DNA from: Phycisphaerales bacterium
GTDB lineage: Bacteria > Planctomycetota > Phycisphaerae > Phycisphaerales > SM1A02
Direction of reading: 5' to 3'
DNA: 64,000 nt
NCBI GenBank assembly: GCA_029242715.1
Contig: JAQWTL010000038.1
Location: forward strand, 1 to 64,000
Shown: one piece after another, positions 33,961-42,565 of the stretch
Position numbering within the stretch: position 1 is the first letter of the stretch
How the letters are laid out: each line of letters opens with the position of its first letter
Translations under genes and position numbers: made by a program
The notes under the pieces: model-generated
What the model saw: only the letters and a program-made list of their open reading frames with translations
What the model was told of the DNA's origin: nothing
Database searches by the model: none

Positions 33961-34436
33961 GCAAACAGGACATTCTCAATGTCCTGGCGGGAATACCAGA
34001 TCCCGAGTTACCTGTCAGCATCGTTGACCTGGGCCTGGTGAACGATATCCAGATCGAGGGTGGTCACACTCGAATCGAACTGCTCCCGACATGGACAGGC
34101 TGCCCTGCTCTTGAAATGATCGAACGCGACGTCATTGATCAGGTAAGCCAGCTTGATGGAATTCAAGAATGCAAAGTGAACTGGTGCTTCGAACCCGCAT
34201 GGTCTCCAGATCGGATTTCCACGGAAGGCCAAATCCAGCTCAAGGCTCATGGTGTCACCACACCTGGTTGCCGTGATGGCCAATCAGTAGAACTGACAAC
34301 ATCCGTTATTCCATGCCCATACTGCAGTAGCCACAAAACCCGTATTGACAGCCCATTTGGCCCAACTCGATGCCGCTCGATTTACTTCTGTGATGACTGC
34401 AGAAACCAGTTTGAGCATATGAAGAAAGTCGATTGA
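33954..34436 (+). CDS. paaD: Phenylacetate oxygenase maturation protein PaaD
   Basis: 160 residues, GTG start overlapping the end of paaC. N-terminal MIP18/DUF59 domain (GIPDPELPVSIVDLGLV, TWTGCPALEMIE) and a C-terminal zinc-ribbon with four cysteines (CPYC ... CDDC), as in E. coli PaaD. It is thought to help assemble Fe-S cluster or metal centres of the epoxidase system. No paaE reductase follows. Confidence 0.92.
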   Translation: MVSKQDILNVLAGIPDPELPVSIVDLGLVNDIQIEGGHTRIELLPTWTGCPALEMIERDVIDQVSQLDGIQECKVNWCFEPAWSPDRISTEGQIQLKAHGVTTPGCRDGQSVELTTSVIPCPYCSSHKTRIDSPFGPTRCRSIYFCDDCRNQFEHMKKVD

Positions 34437-34576
34437 GGGCCTACTGCCCCAAGTGCCTCCCATTCATATGAGAACTGGCGGCCACAAGTAGTTATCGCCC
34501 CTACAAATCAGTTGATCAAGCAGTAGACTGTCTACCATCTGAATCTCATGAATACCCCTTGAGAAGGAAGCTTGAT

Positions 34577-35050
34577 GTGAGTGAATACTGGGTGGCACGA
34601 AGTGGCGAACGATATGGTCCTTACACAAAGGATCAACTTGTCGAGTACTACAACTCTGGTCAGGTTCTTCCAACGGATCAGGTCTGTCGTCCCGGAAGTG
34701 AGGAATGGGTTGTTGCTTCAACCATGTCTGAACTCTCAGGCGGCTCCGCGGGTTCAACACCTGCTCCACCTGCCGGAACTTCTGGAATCAACGTACCTGT
34801 AGTCAGCCTTGTCGGGCCGATCCTTGTCACCCTCTTCTGCTGTCTTCCTTTCGGCATTGTCTCGATCGTCTATGCGACACAGGTACCAACCAAGGTTGCC
34901 CAGAACGATCTTGCAGGCGCTCAATCTGCCGCAGTCAATGCGAAAAACTGGATGATGTGGGGCTTCATCATCGGTCTTGTAGCGAACCTGTTGGGCTTTG
35001 GCTTCTGGGCATTTGCTGCCTTTGCACAAATTGCCACACAGGGCCATTGA
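34577..35050 (+). CDS. GYF_2-CD225-type membrane protein
   Basis: 157 residues from GTG 34577, chosen because AGAAGGAAGC lies upstream. Residues 1-55 form a GYF_2/DUF4339 domain (YWVARSGERYGPYTKDQL ... W). A Ser/Pro/Ala linker follows, then two membrane segments with the CD225/dispanin-type motif CCLPFGIVSIVYA and an AK.W..WG stretch. Role unknown; the architecture is common in planctomycetes. The next membrane gene starts 4 nt later. Confidence 0.75.
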   Translation: MSEYWVARSGERYGPYTKDQLVEYYNSGQVLPTDQVCRPGSEEWVVASTMSELSGGSAGSTPAPPAGTSGINVPVVSLVGPILVTLFCCLPFGIVSIVYATQVPTKVAQNDLAGAQSAAVNAKNWMMWGFIIGLVANLLGFGFWAFAAFAQIATQGH

Positions 35051-35054
35051 AGGA

Positions 35055-35507
35055 GTGAGACTCACACGGGCTTCTACTCAACGTCGCCTGATCTCGCTCG
35101 CATCCGTACTGGCCATCGTGGCACTGTTCATCTTCCTTGGGCTGCGCCATCCAGACTCGGTTGCCTTTGCACCCATCTGCCCCCTGAACGCCACCACCGG
35201 TCTGTACTGCCCGGGGTGTGGCACAGGGAGAGCCATTCACCATGTTGCCAATGGCCGACTGGAGGCTGCCTGGCACCTCAACCCCATGTTGCTGATCATC
35301 GGACTGCCACTGCTGCTGGTGGCCCTGGGCTCTGAAATACGCCTCATGGCCACCGGCCAGGTGAGGCCAGCCGCAATCTGGTTCTCACGAATGGCCCTGA
35401 TTGCCGCCATCGTGCTTGTTGCCTGGGGAATCGTGCGAAACCTCCCCATTGACAGCCCAATCCCTCTGGTCCCCCAGGACCTGTCCGAGACGGCAACCAA
35501 GGCCTGA
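35055..35507 (+). CDS. DUF2752 membrane protein
   Basis: About 150 residues with three membrane segments. The DUF2752 signature is clear: CPLNATTGLYCPGCGTGRA, followed by LNP in the next helix. The start is uncertain. GTG 35055 is the last good candidate before the domain but overlaps the only AAGGAG; a TTG at 35013 or 34998 would overlap the preceding gene. DUF2752 and CD225-type proteins are often neighbours. Function unknown. Confidence 0.75.
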   Translation: MRLTRASTQRRLISLASVLAIVALFIFLGLRHPDSVAFAPICPLNATTGLYCPGCGTGRAIHHVANGRLEAAWHLNPMLLIIGLPLLLVALGSEIRLMATGQVRPAAIWFSRMALIAAIVLVAWGIVRNLPIDSPIPLVPQDLSETATKA

Positions 35508-35551
35508 ACAAGCGGGTCAGGCCCCGGTCAAAGCGATGCCCATGGCCCTGC

Positions 35552-35557
35552 TACAAT
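35552..35557 (+). promoter_or_regulatory. Extended -10 element before the E1alpha gene
   Basis: TGC-TACAAT, an extended -10, ends 9 nt before the ATG at 35567, with no Shine-Dalgarno sequence between them. It would give an RNA starting about 3 nt from the start codon. Confidence 0.45.
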
Positions 35558-35566
35558 CCCCTTCCT

Positions 35567-36727
35567 ATGAGTATGACTGCCGGACCGCGTGATCTCGCGG
35601 CTGATACCCAGTCTGGAACGACTAACTGCTCGCACGACTGCATGGATACGAAACCGATCGATCTCGGCGACATCGAGGTCCTGCAGGTCCTTGACGAGCA
35701 GGGCAATGTCAACCCCACACGAGACCCTGGTCTCAGCGACGAAGAGTTGCTCTCCGTCCACAGGGCAATGGTGCTGTCACGTGCCTTCGATGCTCGCATG
35801 CTGACAATGCAACGTCAGGGCGAAATGGGAACCTTCGCACCCAACCTCGGCCAGGAAGCATGCATGATCGGCCAAGTCTGGGATCTCACGAAGCAGGACT
35901 GGTTCAGCCCCAGCTATCGCTCCTTCGGGGCGCAGATTCAAAGAGGCTGGCCAATGGAACGACTGTTCCTGCTTTGGTCCGGATACCACGAGGGCTTCCC
36001 CCCGCCAGAAGGCATCAACGACATGCCTTTCTCAATCGTCATCGGATCACATGTCCTGCCCGCAGTTGGCATCGCGATGGGTATGCGAAGACGACACCAG
36101 CAGGATTGTGTCGTCGTGAATTTCGGAGACGGTGCCATGTCACAAGGCGCTGTGAGCGAAGCGCTGAACTTCGCCATGGTGGACAAGGCTCCTGTCATCT
36201 TCGTCTGTGAGAACAATGGCTGGGCCATCTCAACACCCACACAATTACAGTATGCAACCACTCACCTGGCAGGACGAGGAATTGGATTTGGCATGCCGTC
36301 CATCCGAGTGGATGGCAACGACATCCTGGGAATGATTGCTGCCATGCGGGAAGCCACTGCACGTGCCCGCAATGGCGAAGGCCCGACACTCATCGAGGCT
36401 GTCACCTATCGCCTGAGTTTGCATACGACCGCTGATGATCCCAAGGTCTACCGGGATGAAGCCGAAACGGAACCCTGGCAGCAACGGTGCCCGATCGCTC
36501 GCCTTGAACGACTGCTTGAGCAGCGGGATCTGCTCAAAAAGGAAGCCGCCGAAGCGATCAGAAGCGAATGCGATGCTCTGGTCCTGGAAGCCAGAGAACG
36601 CTTCCGGAACATTGCCAAGGCCCGCCCCCGTGAGGTCTTTGATCATCTCTATAGAACGACCCCCTCGGAAATCGAGGACCAACGTGCCGAGTATCTTCGT
36701 CGTCTTGATCGAAAGGGCGTGGACTGA
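35567..36727 (+). CDS. 2-oxo acid dehydrogenase E1 component, alpha subunit
   Basis: 386 residues. Thiamine-diphosphate motif GDG ... NN is intact (NFGDGAMSQG ... ENNGWAIS). The GSHVLPAVGIAMG and YRLSLHTTADDP segments match alpha subunits of pyruvate/branched-chain 2-oxo acid dehydrogenases. The first ~25 residues (Cys- and Asp-containing) are an extension; a start at ATG 35642 is possible. It is overlapped by one base with E1beta. Substrate cannot be fixed; branched-chain acids fit the HMG-CoA lyase elsewhere in the window. Confidence 0.9.
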   Translation: MSMTAGPRDLAADTQSGTTNCSHDCMDTKPIDLGDIEVLQVLDEQGNVNPTRDPGLSDEELLSVHRAMVLSRAFDARMLTMQRQGEMGTFAPNLGQEACMIGQVWDLTKQDWFSPSYRSFGAQIQRGWPMERLFLLWSGYHEGFPPPEGINDMPFSIVIGSHVLPAVGIAMGMRRRHQQDCVVVNFGDGAMSQGAVSEALNFAMVDKAPVIFVCENNGWAISTPTQLQYATTHLAGRGIGFGMPSIRVDGNDILGMIAAMREATARARNGEGPTLIEAVTYRLSLHTTADDPKVYRDEAETEPWQQRCPIARLERLLEQRDLLKKEAAEAIRSECDALVLEARERFRNIAKARPREVFDHLYRTTPSEIEDQRAEYLRRLDRKGVD

Positions 36728-37710
36728 TGCCCCAGAGAACAATGGTCGAAGCTTTGAACCTGGCACTTGATGAAGCCATGGCTGCTGATGACAGCGTGCT
36801 GGTCATGGGCCAGGATGTCGGCATCAACGGTGGTGTCTTCAGGGTTACCAAGGGCCTCCATGAACGTTATGGCCATGACCGTGTGATGGATACACCTCTG
36901 GCCGAATGTGGCATCATCGGAACTGCCGTCGGCATGTCCGTATATGGACTGAAACCTGTAGTCGAGATTCAATTCTCCGGTTTTACGATGCAGGCCTTTG
37001 ATCAGATTGAGCAGAACATGGCCAGGCTGCACAACCGGACCATGGGCCGTTTTCCGATGAGGATGGTGCTTCGAACACCGTTTGGCGGAGGCATCCGTGC
37101 GGTCGAACATCACAGTGAATCAAGGGAAACCTACTGGGCCCACACACCTGGACTCAAAGTGGTCATTCCATCCGGTCCACGCAATGCCAGGGCCTTGCTT
37201 GCTGCGGCCATTGAAGATCCTGATCCCGTAATCTTCTATGAACCAAAGGCTGTCTACCGCGCCTTTCGCGAGGATGTCCCCGATGAGCGGGAGATCATGA
37301 GCATCGGTGTCGCTGACATCGTTCGACCAGGCAATGATCTGACCCTGGTGAGCTACGGTGCCATGATGCGGCCAGCAAGAGAGGCCGTGGAAGATCTTGC
37401 AGACGAGCACAGCGTTGACGTTGAACTCATTGACCTGCTGAGCGTCTCTCCGATGGACACCAAAACCCTGTGTGACTCCGTCAGCAAGACTGGTCGCTGC
37501 GTCATCGTGCACGAAGGACATCGCACATGTGGTATTGCCTCTGAAATCATTGCCCGGATCAACGAGCATGCCTTCGAATACCTCGAGGCTCCAATACGCC
37601 GTCTGACCGGGTACGACATCCCATTCCCCTACTTCCAGACCGAGCAGCACTTCCTGCCTGATGCAGATGACATTGTTGAAGCGGTCCGTGAAACATTGGC
37701 ATGGGAGTAA
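36727..37710 (+). CDS. 2-oxo acid dehydrogenase E1 component, beta subunit
   Basis: 327 residues; ATG shares a base with the E1alpha stop (TGATG). Typical transketolase-like beta subunit: MGQDVG..GGVFRVT, DTPLAECGIIGTAVGM, and TPFGGGIRAVEHHSES, which contains the usual phosphorylation-loop histidines. The C-terminal half has VIVHEGHRTCGIASEI. Works as alpha2beta2 with the preceding gene to decarboxylate the 2-oxo acid and acylate the lipoyl arm of E2. Confidence 0.93.
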   Translation: MPQRTMVEALNLALDEAMAADDSVLVMGQDVGINGGVFRVTKGLHERYGHDRVMDTPLAECGIIGTAVGMSVYGLKPVVEIQFSGFTMQAFDQIEQNMARLHNRTMGRFPMRMVLRTPFGGGIRAVEHHSESRETYWAHTPGLKVVIPSGPRNARALLAAAIEDPDPVIFYEPKAVYRAFREDVPDEREIMSIGVADIVRPGNDLTLVSYGAMMRPAREAVEDLADEHSVDVELIDLLSVSPMDTKTLCDSVSKTGRCVIVHEGHRTCGIASEIIARINEHAFEYLEAPIRRLTGYDIPFPYFQTEQHFLPDADDIVEAVRETLAWE

Positions 37711-37712
37711 AC

Positions 37713-39035
37713 GTGGCAACGATGAGAGAATTTCGACTGCCTGATCTCGGTGAAGGTGTTCATGAGGGCCAGGTCATGCGCCTGATGGTTTCTGAAGGCG
37801 AGATGGTTCAAGAAGACCAGCACATCATGGAGGTCGAAACAGACAAGGCCGCCGTGGAGATCCCGTCTCCGGTTACAGGACGAGTCCACAAGGTTCATGT
37901 CGAAGAGCGCCAACTCGTACATGTTGGCGATGTCATGTTCACCTTCGAGTCACAAGGTGATGCCCACTCAACATCCTCGCCACAGCCCTCGGAAACGGCA
38001 GCAGCGGCTCCAGCCATGGCCGCACCGCCCCGCTCCCGAAGTGCGCCCAAGAGCGGTCGTAAACCTGCCTCACCATCCGTTCGTCGCATTGCACGCCAGA
38101 TGGGTATCGATCTCGCTGATGTCAACGGTTCTGGACCAGGCGGACGCGTCACACGACGTGATCTTGAACAGCACCAGTCAGCAGATACACCAACTGCCAC
38201 CGCTGAACCCGTTTCCACACCACCTGTTCACCCCGCAACAGCAGTTCCAGCAACGCCGATCAGCACGCCTCCACTACGAAGTGCGCCCGCCGCACCATTG
38301 GCACTCGATATCGAAGGTCGGGTTGACAGTGATCGATACGGTGAAATCATTCGGACGCCTTTGACCCAGGCACGCAAATCAATCGCTCAGGTCATGAGCA
38401 CGAGTTGGACCACGATCCCACACGTTACGGATTGCAATGATGCTGATATCACCGAACTGGAAACACTTCGCAAAGGCTTCCATGACCCCTCCGCTGATGA
38501 ACGACGAATCACAACCCTTGCATTCGTCATACGAGCCATCTGTCGCGGCCTCGCTGCATTCCCGATCCTGAATGCATCACTAGATGAAGGCTCCGGCGAC
38601 ATCATCTTCCATCGTTATGTCAACATCGGAATTGGTGTTGATACGCCACGTGGCCTTGTTGCCCCGGTGATACACAATGCCGACACCATGGGCGTCGGTG
38701 AACTGGCGGACCATCTCCAGGTCATCACCGATAACGCCCGAAATGCGAGCTTCGCGATCGAAGACACCAGAGGCGGAACGTATACCATCTCGAATGCAGG
38801 AGCCATGGGACGAACCCGTTACTCGACCCCGATCATCACGCCCGGCCAGGTTGCATGCCTGGCCGTTGGCCGTGCCCGAAAGATGCCCTGGGTCGTAGAC
38901 GATGAAATCGTCCCAAGACTTATCCTCCCATTGAGTCACTCGATGGATCATAGACTTGTTGATGGCGGCCGTGAAGTGCCCTTCATAGGCCATGTCATCG
39001 ATGATCTTGAAAATCCAATGCGATTCATGCTCTAG
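37713..39035 (+). CDS. Dihydrolipoamide acyltransferase (E2)
   Basis: 440 residues from GTG 37713 (GGAG 5 nt upstream); ATG 37701 and 37722 are alternatives. One lipoyl domain with K45 in the VETDKAAVE motif, a Pro/Ala-rich linker, a peripheral-subunit-binding domain about 119-153 (PSVRRIARQMGID ... GPGGRVTRRD), and a catalytic domain ending in SMDHRLVDGG with H413. The binding domain should recruit E1 and an E3; the E3-like protein found downstream lacks catalytic residues. Confidence 0.93.
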   Translation: MATMREFRLPDLGEGVHEGQVMRLMVSEGEMVQEDQHIMEVETDKAAVEIPSPVTGRVHKVHVEERQLVHVGDVMFTFESQGDAHSTSSPQPSETAAAAPAMAAPPRSRSAPKSGRKPASPSVRRIARQMGIDLADVNGSGPGGRVTRRDLEQHQSADTPTATAEPVSTPPVHPATAVPATPISTPPLRSAPAAPLALDIEGRVDSDRYGEIIRTPLTQARKSIAQVMSTSWTTIPHVTDCNDADITELETLRKGFHDPSADERRITTLAFVIRAICRGLAAFPILNASLDEGSGDIIFHRYVNIGIGVDTPRGLVAPVIHNADTMGVGELADHLQVITDNARNASFAIEDTRGGTYTISNAGAMGRTRYSTPIITPGQVACLAVGRARKMPWVVDDEIVPRLILPLSHSMDHRLVDGGREVPFIGHVIDDLENPMRFML

Positions 39036-39094
39036 CCGAGTATGGTCGCTGATTCGAATAATTCAAATCCCGTTACATGTTCCAGGAGAACACC

Positions 39095-40207
39095 ATGTTC
39101 AAACAAATGACCCCGTTGCTGGCAGGCCTAGCCCTGTTCTCAAGCCTGGCCGTCGCACAGGAATCGATCACAGAAACAATCACCGTCGAGACCGAGGAAG
39201 CCACTCCGGTCAAGACGCTCACCATCGGCGACAAGGCACCTACGATCAAGGACATCACCTGGCTCAAGGGCAAAGGCGTTGAGGCCTTCAAACCAGGCGA
39301 TTCCTATGTTGTCGAGTGCTGGGCAACCTGGTGCGGACCCTGCATCAAGGGCATTCCGCATCTCACCAAACTCCAGAAGCAATACAAGGGCAAGATCAAG
39401 ATCATGGGTATTGCCATCTGGCAAGAAGGCGATGACAGACTTGCCAAAGTCACCGATTTCGTGAAGGAACAAGGTGACAAGATGGATTACACGGTCGGCA
39501 TTGAGAAAGACAACTCAATTGCCAACAACTGGATGAAGCCCGCTGGACAGAATGGCATTCCCTGCGCATACCTGGTCGACAAAGATGGCCGAATCGCCTG
39601 GATCGGACACCCCGGAAGCATCGACCCTGTACTTGAGTCCTACACCGCTGGATCATGGGATGTGGCCACGTTTGCAGTCGAGTATCGCAAGCAGCAGGAA
39701 AATGAAAAGTTCATGGAGCAAATGTCCCGCAAAGTCCAGGAAGCCATGGCCAAGAATGAACCAGGCAAGGCCATTGAGATTCTGGATGAGGTCATTGCCA
39801 AGAACCCGGACATGAGCTCGGTCAAGTACTCGAAATTCATGATCATGCTCTCGACAGATGAATATGCCCGACAGGCCTACACGTTTGGCGAAGAACTGCT
39901 CATGGACAACTGGGACAACGCCCAGATGCTCAACTCGCTCAGTTGGAGCGTCCTGACCGATCCTCCTGTGAAGTATCGCGATCTGGACTTTGCCATCAAG
40001 GCTGCTGAACGTGCGAACAACCTCACTGATGGTGAGGATGCCTCCATTCTGGATACGCTCGCTCGAGCCTGGTTCGACAAGGGTGACTTCAAGCGAGCCA
40101 TCGAACTCCAGGAAAAGGCCATTGCCACTGCTCCCGATGGCCAGATGAAGGATGAACTCAAGCAGACGCTGGAGAAGTATGTAACGGCCCAACCCAAGGT
40201 CGGCTGA
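39095..40207 (+). CDS. Exported thioredoxin-fold protein with C-terminal TPR
   Basis: 370 residues from ATG 39095 (AGGAG upstream). Signal peptide about 1-21 ending AVA-Q. TlpA/ResA-like thioredoxin domain about 42-200 with the redox motif C80-G-P-C83 (CWATWCGPCIKGIP). The C-terminal half (about 210-365) is helical with TPR-like units (AKNEPGKAIEILDEVIAKNP; DAS.LDTLARAWFDKGDFKRAIELQEKA). Likely acts outside the cytoplasm as a thiol reductase. A strong hairpin follows at 40239-40269. Confidence 0.85.
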   Translation: MFKQMTPLLAGLALFSSLAVAQESITETITVETEEATPVKTLTIGDKAPTIKDITWLKGKGVEAFKPGDSYVVECWATWCGPCIKGIPHLTKLQKQYKGKIKIMGIAIWQEGDDRLAKVTDFVKEQGDKMDYTVGIEKDNSIANNWMKPAGQNGIPCAYLVDKDGRIAWIGHPGSIDPVLESYTAGSWDVATFAVEYRKQQENEKFMEQMSRKVQEAMAKNEPGKAIEILDEVIAKNPDMSSVKYSKFMIMLSTDEYARQAYTFGEELLMDNWDNAQMLNSLSWSVLTDPPVKYRDLDFAIKAAERANNLTDGEDASILDTLARAWFDKGDFKRAIELQEKAIATAPDGQMKDELKQTLEKYVTAQPKVG

Positions 40208-40238
40208 TACCCAGCACCAATATTCTCCTGTTCATGAC

Positions 40239-40269
40239 CGGCGGGGACGTCCCAGTGGCGTCCCCGCCG
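40239..40269 (+). terminator. GC-rich hairpin after the thioredoxin-TPR gene
   Basis: A perfect 11-bp stem (40239-40249 with 40259-40269) with a 9-nt loop lies 32 nt after the stop at 40207. There is no U-tract, so it may be a weak or factor-assisted terminator. It lies directly upstream of the E3-like gene. Confidence 0.55.
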
Positions 40270-40322
40270 TTATGCGCCCGCTTGCTGGAGTACAGTGCAC
40301 ATTCCTTATTGGAGCAACGAAA

Positions 40323-41465
40323 TTGGTTGTCGGCGAATTCACACAAGACACAGAGATTCTCGTCATCGGCGGTGGTCCAACTGGACGAGAAGCTGCCAGG
40401 CGTTGTGCAGAGTTGGGAAAGCAGACGCTGCTGGCTGATCCAGATCCACTCCCTGCCACTACAGGCGTGGAGAATGTCCAAGGTTCTGTTCGCTTCGCAG
40501 ACAAGCGTTCGGTCCAAGTGACAGGAGAACACGTTTCGAGGATTCGTTTCAAGCGTGCAATCGTCTGCACTGGTTGCCACATGGGCCCGAACGTACTCCG
40601 TGGACTGGAAGCAAGCGGTTCCTGGCGAGAACCCGCACAAGGACGTGTCCTGGTTGCCGGCTCTGGAACTCTTGCCGTAACCGTCGCCATGCAGAATGCA
40701 ACATCAGGTGCCGATGTCGTACTGGCCTGTCCTGGTACGCAACTGCTGCCATCCGTTGATCCAATCATCTCTGCGGTCATCGTTGAACATCTGGTTTCCA
40801 ACCAGGTAGATCTACTACCGAACATTCAATTCGCCGGTATCACACAGGACAACGATTCCGCCCTGGTTGTTCTGGATGAAGGAACTGTGCTGGGTGAGTT
40901 CGACAAGATCATTGCGGCTCATCCCATTGGGGGACATTTCGAGAATCTGGATTTGCAGAACACCGCCGTCGAAATCGAAAGCGGATGGATCAAGATCGCC
41001 GAGACCGGCACCACTGCCGAAAACCGGATCCTGGCTGCAGGTGGCTGCACTGGACTTGTCTTTGAGCCAGCCGCTGCCGCACATCATGGCCGGCTTGTAG
41101 CGGAATCAGCCTGCGGACTGGATGCCACCTGGGATCCCGCCGCCATACCAGCGTTCCTTGAAGCACCGCTGCCAATGAGTTGGTGCGGCCTCAACGAGGC
41201 CATGGCCACGGAAGAAGGGCATGACCCCACTTCCATCGGCCTCGGAAAAGGACAGACCATTGTCCGCATGGTTCATGATCGCCAGTCAGGCCTCCTTCTG
41301 GGCGCAGGCGCTACTGGTTCTTCTGCAAGGATTGTTGGCGAAGCTGCGACCATGGCCCTGGAGATGGGCGCGACCATCGAAGACCTTGCCGCACTGTCAC
41401 CCGTTGCTCAAGATCGCCCTGGACTCGCGGATGTCGCACGAACTGCCTGGAAGCCAACATCATGA
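40323..41465 (+). CDS. Dihydrolipoamide-dehydrogenase-like protein without redox-active residues
   Basis: 380 residues from TTG 40323 (GGAG 8 nt upstream); ATG 40272 is an in-frame alternative. Fold of a pyridine nucleotide-disulfide oxidoreductase: FAD loop GGGPTG at 16-21, second Rossmann VLVAGSGTLAV, and a C-terminal dimer domain. The region that should hold C-x4-C is missing, with the protein about 80-100 residues short there. The FAD-contacting Asp of the G-D motif is Gly (AAGGCTG). The C-terminal H-P...E reads RPGLAD. So it cannot do classical E3 chemistry. It occupies the E3 slot after E1/E2. Confidence 0.82.
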   Translation: MVVGEFTQDTEILVIGGGPTGREAARRCAELGKQTLLADPDPLPATTGVENVQGSVRFADKRSVQVTGEHVSRIRFKRAIVCTGCHMGPNVLRGLEASGSWREPAQGRVLVAGSGTLAVTVAMQNATSGADVVLACPGTQLLPSVDPIISAVIVEHLVSNQVDLLPNIQFAGITQDNDSALVVLDEGTVLGEFDKIIAAHPIGGHFENLDLQNTAVEIESGWIKIAETGTTAENRILAAGGCTGLVFEPAAAAHHGRLVAESACGLDATWDPAAIPAFLEAPLPMSWCGLNEAMATEEGHDPTSIGLGKGQTIVRMVHDRQSGLLLGAGATGSSARIVGEAATMALEMGATIEDLAALSPVAQDRPGLADVARTAWKPTS

Positions 41466-41950
41466 AGCTTGCCTTGGTCCTTTTCTTGATTCTGAGCTTC
41501 ATGGCTGCTTTCGTCCTCGGTCTGGTCTGGACCCTCAAATCACCGGGGAACTCGGTTGCAGTCACTGTATTGATCATCATCTGCATTGCAGAATGTCCTG
41601 CCATCATGCTGGGAGTCTTTCATGGTCTCTGGCGGCCGGTTGCCAAGCAGTTTCCTGAACGGGAACACGGCCCTGACGCCGTGACACGAAATTTCCAATC
41701 CTTTGGACTGGGCATAATCAACATGGGCTTGAGTATTCATGCCACCGTCGATGATTCATACCTGCACATTCGACCTGTTACCTGGTTGCGCGTCATGGGC
41801 GCCTCTCCCATGAGCATCCCATGGGAATCAATGACACCAACTGGAAAACGCGGCCGGGCTGTCCGCCTGGATAACGGCACCAGGCTTGACGGACCCAAGT
41901 GGTGTTTCAAGATGTTGAATGCCGCTGATTCGAACGATTCAAAACCCTGA
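41462..41950 (+). CDS. Uncharacterised protein with two N-terminal membrane segments
   Basis: 162 residues; ATG overlaps the stop of the E3-like gene (ATGA). Two hydrophobic segments (about 3-25 and 36-56) are followed by a soluble domain of ~100 residues that includes SMGLSIHATVDDSYLHIRP-like strands and a WESMTP motif, giving the look of a PH-like or photosystem-assembly type beta domain. No family named. Translational coupling suggests a functional link to the E3-like protein. Confidence 0.7.
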   Translation: MKLALVLFLILSFMAAFVLGLVWTLKSPGNSVAVTVLIIICIAECPAIMLGVFHGLWRPVAKQFPEREHGPDAVTRNFQSFGLGIINMGLSIHATVDDSYLHIRPVTWLRVMGASPMSIPWESMTPTGKRGRAVRLDNGTRLDGPKWCFKMLNAADSNDSKP

Positions 41951-41965
41951 GCCAACCTGCCGGCC

Positions 41966-42565
41966 TCAGCGGCCAGTGGCCTTCTTGGTTTCATACATGA
42001 CATCTGGAACCCGTGAACGATCCGGTTCCACCTCGGCAAGCGGCTCGACCTCATGCCCGGTGGCAGCATGTCGCCCGGCAAGATGTTGATAGACCTCGGT
42101 CCCGCGGCTCTTCCAACCTATTTCCTTCTCCGAAAGTTCTCGGATCAACTTGGCCGGCGAACCTGCAAAGAGCGTTCCGGGAGGGATCTCAGTGCCTTCC
42201 TTCACGAAGGACAATGCGCCGATGATCGAGTTCTCCCCCACCTGGACATCATCCATGAGGACCGAATTGATCCCGATCAAGGCATTGCGCCCGACCCGGC
42301 AACCATGCAGGACCGCCCCATGTCCAACATGTCCATTCTCTTCGATGACGACGTCCTTTCCAGGAAAGCAATGAACGACGCAGGTGTCCTGAACATTGCT
42401 TCCAGCCTTCATTTCAAGGCGGCCAATATCTCCACGCAGTACAGCATTTGGCCCAACTAGACATCCTTCACCGATGATCACGTCACCAATGAGAACCGCT
42501 GTGGGATGCACGAATGCTTCAGGATGAACAACCGGCCGAAGGCCTTCGTACTCGTAACAGGGCAT
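41966..42565 (-). CDS. paaY: PaaY-type gamma-carbonic-anhydrase-fold thioesterase
   Basis: 199 residues. Left-handed beta-helix of hexapeptide repeats (VHPTAVLIGDVIIGEG, GPNAVLRGDIGR, QDTCVVHCFPG, HVGHGAVLHGC). The metal histidines of the gamma-CA fold are visible in VHC and GHVGHGAVLH. The C-terminal ELSEKEIGWKSRGTEVYQ matches E. coli PaaY closely. PaaY removes CoA from 2-hydroxycyclohepta-1,4,6-triene-1-formyl-CoA, a toxic side product of phenylacetate breakdown. Its ATG overlaps the paaN stop by one base. Confidence 0.9.
   Translation of the reverse strand: MPCYEYEGLRPVVHPEAFVHPTAVLIGDVIIGEGCLVGPNAVLRGDIGRLEMKAGSNVQDTCVVHCFPGKDVVIEENGHVGHGAVLHGCRVGRNALIGINSVLMDDVQVGENSIIGALSFVKEGTEIPPGTLFAGSPAKLIRELSEKEIGWKSRGTEVYQHLAGRHAATGHEVEPLAEVEPDRSRVPDVMYETKKATGR

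Noticed and set aside
40272-41465. Calling this gene a genuine dihydrolipoamide dehydrogenase
   Set aside because: The disulfide, the FAD-binding Asp and the catalytic His-Glu are all missing.
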